From a virus, in the IMG/VR virus record IMGVR_UViG_3300034418_006779, positions 1-64,000 of that record: a stretch of 64,000 nucleotides of DNA. The stretch is one strand, 5' to 3'. Made by a program: the position numbers and the translations under genes. Below the pieces are notes generated by a model. It did no database searches and was not told the DNA's origin. It saw only the letters and a list, made by a program, of their open reading frames with translations. This document shows positions 5,863 to 12,663 of this stretch, in pieces (the first letter of the stretch is position 1; every line of letters starts with the position of its first letter).

Positions 5863-6154
5863 AGCCGTAGCTGAAAAGCACGGTATTCCACAAGGAACAG
5901 TTCGATATGCTACAAAGCACTTTTGCAGAGAAGCAAAAGACTATTTAAAAGAATGTGATAATAAAGGTGTACTCATCAATGGATTTGGAACCTTACTACC
6001 ACATAAACCTAGCATCGACGCTAAAATCAAGCGATATATTCGTTTTCTGCGAAAGGATGTCGATGAAGCTAGTAAAGAAAGAGCTAGAAAAAAGCTCAAA
6101 ATATATTGGAAATTTCGCAGAAAAATACAACCAGAAAGGTATAAATATTTTTAA
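5846..6154 (+). CDS. HU/IHF-like DNA-binding protein
   Basis: 102 residues, strongly basic. The first 50 residues follow the HU/IHF pattern: helical start (AVAEKHGIPQGTVRYATKHF), second helix (CREAKDYLKECDNK), then GVLINGFGTLLPHKP, which corresponds to the family's V.I.GFGTF turn leading into the DNA-binding arms. The C-terminus is Lys/Arg-rich. Crassvirales are known to carry IHF-like genes. A likely role is DNA bending or compaction in replication, packaging or transcription. The match is by pattern only, and the arm tip proline is not in the usual place. Confidence 0.55.
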   Translation: MEKYYKAVAEKHGIPQGTVRYATKHFCREAKDYLKECDNKGVLINGFGTLLPHKPSIDAKIKRYIRFLRKDVDEASKERARKKLKIYWKFRRKIQPERYKYF

Positions 6155-6158
6155 TTAA

Positions 6159-6593
6159 ATGACTACAGCACAATTAAACAAACTGACTAAAAAAGATCTC
6201 GTAACTAAAGTAGAAGAACTACAGAAATCAGTTCAATCTACTCAAGATAAATTGAAGAGAGCACAGAGCTCTAGCAAGAAAGCAGATAATGTAAGAGCTC
6301 TCGGAGAGACTTTTTCACTCAAAGCTGCTGCAGATACTATTGAGAAACTTGACGCACGATGCGAAGTTCTCGGTGACCAAAACACTCGACTTTCAAATGA
6401 ATTGGTAGCTCGCGATGAGTTTATCGAATCAGTACTTGAAAAGTACGCCAAGCTTAAAGAGTTTGTTGAGGGCATCAAGGAGTACATCGAGGAGCGTCAG
6501 CCTTACTACTTCATTTCATGGAGAAAGTATGTTCAGACAATCAAGTATATCTATAACGAGCTAAGAGACCTATTGAGCAAAGACGAAGAGTAA
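6159..6593 (+). CDS. Coiled-coil protein
   Basis: 144 residues, almost wholly helical, with heptad-like spacing over residues ~10-115 (KKDLVTKVEELQKSVQSTQDK; DQNTRLSNELVARDEFIESV). A short aromatic end follows (QPYYFISWRKYVQTIKYIYNEL). It is likely oligomeric and cytoplasmic. It sits directly upstream (2 bases) of the GroES-like gene. Function unknown; a scaffold, nucleoid-associated or partner role is possible. Confidence 0.65.
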   Translation: MTTAQLNKLTKKDLVTKVEELQKSVQSTQDKLKRAQSSSKKADNVRALGETFSLKAAADTIEKLDARCEVLGDQNTRLSNELVARDEFIESVLEKYAKLKEFVEGIKEYIEERQPYYFISWRKYVQTIKYIYNELRDLLSKDEE

Positions 6594-6594
6594 T

Positions 6595-7206
6595 ATGGCA
6601 TCAGAAAAAACCATGAACGATTACATCGTGATGGCTAAAGAGGATGCGGCTATTCAAGAAGGAGAACCAAGGGATCAGCATTTTATGGCTGATTCCGAGA
6701 CTCCAGAAATCCTCATCCCTGAAGCTGAGCAGATGAAACAGCACAGAAAAAATCAGGAGCGGGAGATTAAGCTCGCTCACCAGTATAACGATACTATTCA
6801 CACTCTTGATCCTAGGTATTCACAACAGATCACCCCAGTAAATGGGAAGCTTCTTGTAAGAGCTTACGTGATTGATCCTGTTGATGAGAATGGAGTGTTC
6901 GTAGGATTTGGACATATTTATGTTCCTAAGAAAGGAAATGAATATCAGTCTGAGCCAGTCCCTAACCCACTACCATATCAAGTTAGAGCGGTAGTAGTTA
7001 GTAGTGATAATGAAAATTACCAAGCAGGACAAGAGGTTCAACTCCACCCACGAGTAATTCAACTCAAACCATTCAGAGGAACAGAAGCTCTGATTTGTGA
7101 GAACATGTTCGCACGACATGACGCTTCTTTTGATTTTGATAATCCCTATGATCACTTTGGTTATCTTATGGTAAGACCAGGAGATATCGAGTGTATTATT
7201 AACTAA
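6595..7206 (+). CDS. GroES-like co-chaperonin with N-terminal extension
   Basis: 203 residues. The first ~75 form a charged helical extension with no GroES counterpart. From about residue 78 the order of blocks follows GroES: ITPVNGKLLVRAYV (GroES IRPLHDRVIVKR), a loop with a hydrophobic triplet (GHIYVPKK) like the mobile loop that docks on GroEL, then YQVRAVVVSSD, YQAGQEVQLHP (the VGD-V strand) and a final YLMVRPGDIECII (GroES LIMSESDILAIV). The middle is longer than in GroES, recalling phage T4 gp31, which replaces GroES for capsid folding. Four genes downstream lies a complete GroEL, so this is probably its lid. Similarity was judged by eye; a structure prediction would settle it. Confidence 0.62.
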   Translation: MASEKTMNDYIVMAKEDAAIQEGEPRDQHFMADSETPEILIPEAEQMKQHRKNQEREIKLAHQYNDTIHTLDPRYSQQITPVNGKLLVRAYVIDPVDENGVFVGFGHIYVPKKGNEYQSEPVPNPLPYQVRAVVVSSDNENYQAGQEVQLHPRVIQLKPFRGTEALICENMFARHDASFDFDNPYDHFGYLMVRPGDIECIIN

Positions 7207-7213
7207 ACCAATT

Positions 7214-7570
7214 ATGAGACGACTAATTCTAACATTCCTACTCTTGTTGTCTATAGCATTCGCTCAGCAAACAGGAGAACAAACACAGTATTTAAAAGGT
7301 AATGAAGTAGTTCTTGTAACTCCAGAAGAAGGTAAATTATGTCTTTATCAGACTAAACCGTTTGATTATTATAAGATTCATATTTACCAACAACAGGAGC
7401 GTAAGGTTACTTACCAAGTACATAAACCATGGCTCGGTTGTGAGATTAGAGAATGGACATTTGATACTACTAATTATGAACCTGGAAAATATGTTATGAT
7501 GTTAGAATATAGACAACCTCAAATTATAGGACCTAAGAAATGGGTCTACTTACCTTTTATTGTAGAATGA
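7214..7570 (+). CDS. Exported protein with signal peptide
   Basis: 118 residues. A classical signal peptide (MRRLILTFLLLLSIAFA, probable cleavage after Ala-Phe-Ala at residue 17) is followed by a beta-rich domain of ~100 residues (KGNEVVLVTPEEGKLCLYQT; KVTYQVHKPWLGCEIREWTF) with two cysteines. That may be an Ig-like sandwich in the periplasm or on the surface. No family recognised. Lying between the co-chaperonin and a zinc protein, it could act at the envelope, for example in superinfection exclusion, but this is only a guess. Confidence 0.65.
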   Translation: MRRLILTFLLLLSIAFAQQTGEQTQYLKGNEVVLVTPEEGKLCLYQTKPFDYYKIHIYQQQERKVTYQVHKPWLGCEIREWTFDTTNYEPGKYVMMLEYRQPQIIGPKKWVYLPFIVE

Positions 7571-8043
7571 TTACTCCAAATAATAAAGGTAAGCTACGAA
7601 GAGATGAGGAGATAGATTCTCCTTATATCCTTTTGGTTGAGAAGCACGGGGAGGTGTTTAAAGAACCTCAAGCTTATAAACGAGATGAGGTAGAGATACC
7701 GAAAGGATCGCATTTAGTGGAGATAGATGTAAAGGAAGATACTTCAGTATGTGGAATATTTAAAGATGAATTAGCGACATTTAATGTCATAAACATGTTC
7801 AAGGTAGCTGACTCTATCCAGTATATGGCTAAAGAGAAAGCAGGCTTGTTACCTGAGCACGAACTTGAACAATTTAGTTATCGTAAAAAAGTATGTAAAC
7901 CCTGCCTAGATAATGGCTCTTGTTTGGTATGTGGCTGTAAAACACCAAACAGACTTTATTCCCGGGCCAAATGTGCAGGAGATAAATATCCAAAACTCCT
8001 TAATAAGGAGGATTGGGAAGAGTATAAGAAGACTACCGACTAA
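7567..8043 (+). CDS. Zinc-ribbon-like protein
   Basis: 158 residues from ATG 7567, which overlaps the previous stop as ATGA. An upstream in-frame non-ATG extension is rejected for that reason. The C-terminal third carries Cys110, Cys113, Cys119, Cys122, Cys124 and Cys136 (CKPC...SCLVCGC), a compact cysteine cluster fit for one or two zinc sites. The N-terminal part is beta-like. The last five codons form one arm of a long inverted repeat with sequence ~85 bases downstream (see the RNA feature). Exact function unknown; a nucleic-acid or protein adaptor is likely. Confidence 0.65.
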   Translation: MITPNNKGKLRRDEEIDSPYILLVEKHGEVFKEPQAYKRDEVEIPKGSHLVEIDVKEDTSVCGIFKDELATFNVINMFKVADSIQYMAKEKAGLLPEHELEQFSYRKKVCKPCLDNGSCLVCGCKTPNRLYSRAKCAGDKYPKLLNKEDWEEYKKTTD

Positions 8044-8126
8044 TCGTTCTTTCCGACGTTCTTTACATCTGAAGATGCAATCTTGCCCATGACTTGTGGT
8101 AAATAAGGGTGTCGGTTAGTCTTCTT
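8026..8126 (+). ncRNA. Long-stem RNA structure spanning a stop codon
   Basis: Bases 8026-8040 (end of the zinc-protein gene) are complementary to 8111-8126 over 15 pairs with one bulged base. The enclosed 70 bases have no open frame but hold a small hairpin (CATC-TGAA-GATG, 8066-8077). The stem would form in the mRNA just past the stop codon and just before a tRNA-like element. It could guide processing of that element, protect the mRNA end, or act as an attenuator. There is no U run, so it is not a classic terminator. Confidence 0.45.
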
Positions 8127-8131
8127 GTGTT

Positions 8132-8209
8132 GGGGCGAAGCTATACGGCATAGCACGGGATACGCCATGGCCCGATGATAGTAAGGTTCGAATCCTTACC
8201 GCCCCTCCA
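8132..8209 (+). tRNA. tRNA-like element with encoded CCA, aberrant anticodon arm
   Basis: 78 bases. The 5' GGGGCGA pairs with CCGCCCC (six of seven), followed by T and CCA. The T arm is canonical (TAAGG-TTCGAAT-CCTTA, 8182-8198). The D arm forms GCTA/TAGC with a GG-containing loop (8140-8154). The middle arm is odd: CGGG (8156-8159) pairs with CCCG (8171-8174) around an 11-base loop, with no U at the position before any clear anticodon. It may be a tRNA I cannot fold properly by eye, a degenerate tRNA, or a tRNA mimic. Amino-acid identity is not assigned. Confidence 0.5.
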
Positions 8210-8220
8210 AGCTAAGCACT

Positions 8221-8781
8221 ATGGAAAATAAGATTTTTAAAGTAATTGAGAATAAACCTAGGATTACTCCTGAGGGACTCAACATACCAGAGTTTAAGAA
8301 ACTATGGTACAATGACAAAGATGGAAGAGAAAAGTGGACTGCTCAAGGTGAGCTTGCATATGTCTATCATATGATTGATCCGGGTTCGAGTTATGCGAAT
8401 CTGGATTACGAGCTTAAAGAAGAAACCATTATACAGGATTTTATTCCTAAGAAGAAGCAAGACTATTGGAAACCTAATGAGTGGGTGATAGCAGCAATGG
8501 AGAAATACAAGAAAATGATAGAAACTCCTGCTGTCAGAATGTTGAACTCAGCTCGAAAATTAGCTGACAAATACGCTAAGTATTTTGATAATATCGATCT
8601 CCAAGAGAGAGATGAAGGAGGGAATCTAGTCCATGACCCAGCTAAGGTTATGACTACTTTAAATAAGATTCCCGATATGATAAAAGCAATTAACACACTC
8701 GAAGAAGAAGTGAGGAAAGGAAATCAAAGTAATGATATTCACGTTCGAGGTGGAAAAGAATTTAGTAATATATTTGACTAA
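8221..8781 (+). CDS. Helical protein upstream of chaperonin; possible small terminase
   Basis: 186 residues. The N-terminal ~80 are mixed, with several aromatics (FKKLWYNDKDGREKWTAQ). The rest is helical (NEWVIAAMEKYKKMIETPAV..., KVMTTLNKIPDMIKAINTLE), ending in a polar tail. The stop overlaps the GroEL start by one base. Its position two genes before the large terminase, and its size, are what one expects of a small terminase subunit. I see no clear HTH, so that is inference only. A virion assembly factor is an alternative. Confidence 0.5.
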   Translation: MENKIFKVIENKPRITPEGLNIPEFKKLWYNDKDGREKWTAQGELAYVYHMIDPGSSYANLDYELKEETIIQDFIPKKKQDYWKPNEWVIAAMEKYKKMIETPAVRMLNSARKLADKYAKYFDNIDLQERDEGGNLVHDPAKVMTTLNKIPDMIKAINTLEEEVRKGNQSNDIHVRGGKEFSNIFD

Positions 8782-10346
8782 TGATAGAAAACGGACAAGA
8801 AGCAAGGAAGAAACTCTTGAATGGAGTTAATATCATGGACAAAGCAGTATCTACTACTCTTGGTCCAAAAGGCAGAAACGTAGCAATACAAAAACCAAAA
8901 GGCGTTCATGTAACAAAGGACGGAGTAACCGTCGCAAGCGCTGTCCATTCTTCTGATGCTGTTGAACAAATGGCTATCAATATGGTTAGAGAAGCTGCGT
9001 CAAACACGGTTAAAGGAGCAGGTGATGGGACCACTACTGCTACAGTTATAGCTAGTGAACTTATCAGACAAGGAATGAAATTGGTAGAAGCAGGACACTC
9101 TCCTATCGAAATTATTCGTTCGCTCAACACTTTAAAAGATAGAGTGCTGTTTGATCTAGACCAGAACGCTACTGACATCGAAGATGATCAGGTTAAACAT
9201 ATCGCTACCATATCTGCAAATAATGATGAAGAAATTGGATCGCTTATTGCAGAGGCTATTGAAGCCGTAGGAAAATATGGAATAATCACAGTAGAGGAGT
9301 CCGACTCGATTCATACCGACATTAACGTAACAGAAGGTATGCAATTCGATAGAGGCTACCTCTCTTCAAGTTTTGTTACAGATCCTAGCACATTAATGTG
9401 CGAACTCAAGAATCCCTTGATTCTGATCTATAACAAGAAAATAACACAAGTAAAGGAGATCACTCCTGCACTTGCAATCGCAGCTAAAAATGAACGACCC
9501 CTTCTCATTATATGTGATGGCATGGAGCATAACGCTCTGTCTACCGTTATTGTCAATTCTGACAGAGGCGTGGTACAGTCCTGTGTAGTACAAGCACCCG
9601 CATATGGTGAAATTAGAAAAGAACATCTTACAGATATCGCAACACTCACAGGAGGTAAGTTCATAAATACAGATGAGGCAATGAACGTAGCCAATGTAGA
9701 TCTCCAGATCCTAGGCTCTTGTTCAGCAGTAAAAGTAGGACCGAATGAAACACTTATCCTCGAAGGAGATGGAGATGCTGATGCAATCGCATATCGCGTG
9801 GCGTCCTTACGTAAACTCATTGAACTGGAGCAAAGCCCATATGAGCAAAAGAAGCTCAAAGAGCGTCTTGGCAAACTTGATGGTGGAGCGGCAGTTATAC
9901 GTGTTGGAGCGTCTTCAAATGTTGAACTTAAGGAGAAGCGTGATCGTATTGATGACGCACTTGGTGCAGCAAAAGCGGCTATATCTGAAGGAGTTATTGC
10001 AGGAGGAGGACTTGAAGCTTGGAATCTCGGAGAATCATATTCAGATCCGAATGATTATGGAGCTATACTCATGGAAGCGGCTCTTAAGAGACCCTTTCGA
10101 CTCATTCTTGAGAATGCAGGACTCGATCCCTACCAAGTACTTTCTAAACGACCGAAGCAAACCGATGTTTATAACGCATTGCGAAACGTATGGGTAGACC
10201 CTATGAAAGATGGATTGCTCGATCCTAAGAAAGTATTGCGCTTAGCAATTCAAAATGCAGTATCAGTGGCGTCAATGATTTTGACGACCGAATGTTTAAT
10301 TTATAGTGATGAGAGACCCGAATTACAACAGGCACGGGAACTATGA
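8781..10346 (+). CDS. groEL: Chaperonin GroEL (60 kDa, phage-encoded)
   Basis: 521 residues, colinear with bacterial GroEL (~548). Motifs: LGPKGRNV and KDGVTVA with Asp47 (E. coli Asp52), GAGDGTTTATV with Asp82 (Asp87, ATP hydrolysis), DIATLTGG, DDALGAAKAAISEGVIAGGG with Asp392 (Asp398), and a final SVASMILTTEC. The apical domain keeps FDRGYLSSSF and ITQVKEITPAL, where client proteins and GroES bind. It is complete and expected to be an active ATPase ring. It lacks the first few residues and the Gly-Gly-Met tail and has a shorter equatorial insertion near residues 420-470. Its 3' end overlaps the terminase start by 38 bases, tying it to the packaging/capsid operon. It probably folds capsid or giant virion proteins. 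Confidence 0.95.
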   Translation: MIENGQEARKKLLNGVNIMDKAVSTTLGPKGRNVAIQKPKGVHVTKDGVTVASAVHSSDAVEQMAINMVREAASNTVKGAGDGTTTATVIASELIRQGMKLVEAGHSPIEIIRSLNTLKDRVLFDLDQNATDIEDDQVKHIATISANNDEEIGSLIAEAIEAVGKYGIITVEESDSIHTDINVTEGMQFDRGYLSSSFVTDPSTLMCELKNPLILIYNKKITQVKEITPALAIAAKNERPLLIICDGMEHNALSTVIVNSDRGVVQSCVVQAPAYGEIRKEHLTDIATLTGGKFINTDEAMNVANVDLQILGSCSAVKVGPNETLILEGDGDADAIAYRVASLRKLIELEQSPYEQKKLKERLGKLDGGAAVIRVGASSNVELKEKRDRIDDALGAAKAAISEGVIAGGGLEAWNLGESYSDPNDYGAILMEAALKRPFRLILENAGLDPYQVLSKRPKQTDVYNALRNVWVDPMKDGLLDPKKVLRLAIQNAVSVASMILTTECLIYSDERPELQQAREL

Positions 10347-12663
10347 TCCTAAAGTTGCAAGAGTATGGGATGACTATGAAACGTCCCATCTACCTTATGT
10401 AGATCTCATAGACAAATCGATTTATGGCGAACTAACTAACGTTGGAACGCGAAATCCTGTTCAAAATCTTGAATGGGATTTTCTCTATTTTGAAGATACT
10501 AGTGTCTTTTCACCAGCAGCTAACTACTTTACAAAAGTAAAAGAAGAAACTGGCACAGGGGAATATTGCCCCTATCTTGAAGGAACTGTTAACTATGTTA
10601 AGTGGTGGAAAGAAGAATGGAGAAGATGTGTAGAAGGATATGAGGTTGGAGGAGTATGGATTCCAGGTGAATTCTATTTCTATCTCAACTATTGTATCAT
10701 TACGAGAGTAATAAATGAAGAATCAGGAGAAGTTGGGGAATTCTTTCCTCGCTTTCTAACAATGGACTTCTACTGGTTTCTCGAGTTAGATGCCTGTGAA
10801 AATCCAGATAAAGCGATAAATAAGCAACACCTTGCTATGGCGAAGTCTCGTCGTCTTGGTTTCTCATTTAAGCAAGCAGCTGGATGTTCTCACAAGTTCT
10901 TTTTCTTTAGAGAATCAACTTGTATCATTGGCTCTGAGTACGGAGAGAAAAGCCGAAATACATTCGAAATGGCACTGACTATTATAGACTTTGTCAACGA
11001 GCATACAGAGTTCCGAACACCTCTTGGAACCAGAAAAGTATCAGATAACGGATGTATTGTAGTAGCTGGAGCCAAAGTAAAGGTACGAGGAAAAGAGTTC
11101 TTTAGAGGTAGAAAATCAAGAATCATTACCGTTTCGTTCCACAATAAACCCGACGCAGCAGCCGGTTATGGAGCTGTCAGAGTTATATTTGAGGAGAGCG
11201 GTATGATAAAACAGTTCACTAATGCGTGGGCATTTACGGAACCAACACTACGTTCCGGGGCCATCAAGAAAGGAGTATGTATTGCTTTCGGTACTGGTGG
11301 TGATATGGATGGAGCAACACGAGATTTTGCCGAAGCCATGCTAGCTCCACAAGCTAGTGAATTCAAAGTGTACGAAAATATTTATGAGTACACTCCTCAG
11401 CTAGGGAGTTCCGGACTATTCTTCGACGCCTTATGGTTTAGAGAGGGTTCAGAGGTTACCCTAAAAGATGGATCTACTCATGTAGGACTAGACAAACAAG
11501 GAAATGCCATCCGCTGGGTTGCCGAACTTTCGTTAAATGCAAAGCGAATTAGGCTGAAGGATGCTACTAAAAAGGCTAAAGCTACCTTTCTTACTCAGAA
11601 CTGTAAGACTTTATCTGAAGCATTCTTGATCTTAGATGGAGCTGTATTTCCAACTGAAGAAGTATCAGACAGGATTAATGTTCTAAGAAACCAAACAGCT
11701 ACCTATAAACCTTACGTTTATGGTAACTTAGTAGAAACAGAAGTGGGTGTTAATTTTAAACCCGATTTAGAATCAAAACTGCTGCCGATGAACTACTTTC
11801 CTCTAGAGGGAAATGAGTCAATGGAAGAATTAAAAGGGTGTGTAGTGCAATACTACGCTCCGCAGACAGTAGATGGGCAAGTACCAGATGATGCCTATAT
11901 TATAGGACATGACCCATATGCAGTAGAGGGGTCGGTACATATTACATCGGGAACATCCCTTGGTGTAGCCTATGTAATGAGAACGAATAAGTATATAAAA
12001 GAGCTAGGATTACCCGGTGTGATTGTAGCCAGTTATATAGGAAGAGAACAAAGATCTGATGATTACAATTATAATCTTTACAAGTTAGCTAAATACTATA
12101 ATGCAAAGATTATGTTTGAGAACAACCGAGGGCAGGTGAAGCAGTACTTTCAGCATAAGCGATCGCTACACATGCTTTGTCAGCCTCCCGGGCATGTTAT
12201 TGACAAACACATTTCAAAATCCACATCAACCACAAGAAAATTTGGATACACAACTGTCAATAAACAATTTAAGGAAGAATTGATAAGATATGTTATCGAC
12301 TGGCTGCTATCCCCAGCTCTAGAAGGCGAAGGGAAACGACTACTAGATACCATATTAGACGAAGCTTTATTACAGGAGATGCTTCGATTTAATTTCGAAC
12401 ACGGAAACTATGACCGAATCATGGCTCTTATTGGATGTATATTATATCTAGAAAACCACAAAATTGAAAAGACTGTCGCACCCAAGCCAAAACCACTAAG
12501 CTTCTTATCAAACAATCCTTATCTATTTGATATAGAAAAATTAAATCATGCAAACAGACATTTTAAAACACAAAATATCTCAACGCAAAAAGCTCGCCAA
12601 CGACGCCAAATGGGGTCGTCAGTACATGGACCACATCTCCCCGGTATATTTGGGGAATTCTAG
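10309..12663 (+). CDS. terL: Terminase large subunit
   Basis: About 784 residues from ATG 10309 (a GTG one codon earlier is less likely). It is the motor that cuts and packages DNA into the prohead. A Walker-A-like MAKSRRLGFSFK lies near residues 177-188, of the deviant form seen in crAss-like terminases. Walker B is VRVIFEE (Glu295-Glu296), followed by an IAFGTGGD coupling motif. The C-terminal RNase H-like nuclease domain has IIGHDPY (Asp535) and IMFENN (Glu604), with a further Asp/Glu helix near the end. The gene overlaps GroEL at its start and the portal gene by 116 bases at its end. Confidence 0.9.
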   Translation: MRDPNYNRHGNYDPKVARVWDDYETSHLPYVDLIDKSIYGELTNVGTRNPVQNLEWDFLYFEDTSVFSPAANYFTKVKEETGTGEYCPYLEGTVNYVKWWKEEWRRCVEGYEVGGVWIPGEFYFYLNYCIITRVINEESGEVGEFFPRFLTMDFYWFLELDACENPDKAINKQHLAMAKSRRLGFSFKQAAGCSHKFFFFRESTCIIGSEYGEKSRNTFEMALTIIDFVNEHTEFRTPLGTRKVSDNGCIVVAGAKVKVRGKEFFRGRKSRIITVSFHNKPDAAAGYGAVRVIFEESGMIKQFTNAWAFTEPTLRSGAIKKGVCIAFGTGGDMDGATRDFAEAMLAPQASEFKVYENIYEYTPQLGSSGLFFDALWFREGSEVTLKDGSTHVGLDKQGNAIRWVAELSLNAKRIRLKDATKKAKATFLTQNCKTLSEAFLILDGAVFPTEEVSDRINVLRNQTATYKPYVYGNLVETEVGVNFKPDLESKLLPMNYFPLEGNESMEELKGCVVQYYAPQTVDGQVPDDAYIIGHDPYAVEGSVHITSGTSLGVAYVMRTNKYIKELGLPGVIVASYIGREQRSDDYNYNLYKLAKYYNAKIMFENNRGQVKQYFQHKRSLHMLCQPPGHVIDKHISKSTSTTRKFGYTTVNKQFKEELIRYVIDWLLSPALEGEGKRLLDTILDEALLQEMLRFNFEHGNYDRIMALIGCILYLENHKIEKTVAPKPKPLSFLSNNPYLFDIEKLNHANRHFKTQNISTQKARQRRQMGSSVHGPHLPGIFGEF

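Noticed and set aside
8132-8209. Reading the tRNA-like element as a tmRNA end or as tRNA-Gly/Met
   Set aside because: No tag frame or long insert for a tmRNA, and neither GCC nor CAT in the middle loop is preceded by the required U; identity left open.
9428-9874. 148-codon minus-strand frame opposite groEL
   Set aside because: Antisense shadow of the conserved GroEL apical-domain region, Ser/Leu-rich composition.
9745-10197. 150-codon frame inside the GroEL gene, plus strand
   Set aside because: Lies wholly within groEL in another frame; groEL has full family motifs, so this is a shadow.
10306-10311. GTG at 10306 as the terminase start
   Set aside because: An ATG follows one codon later at 10309; the added residue would not matter and ATG is used throughout.
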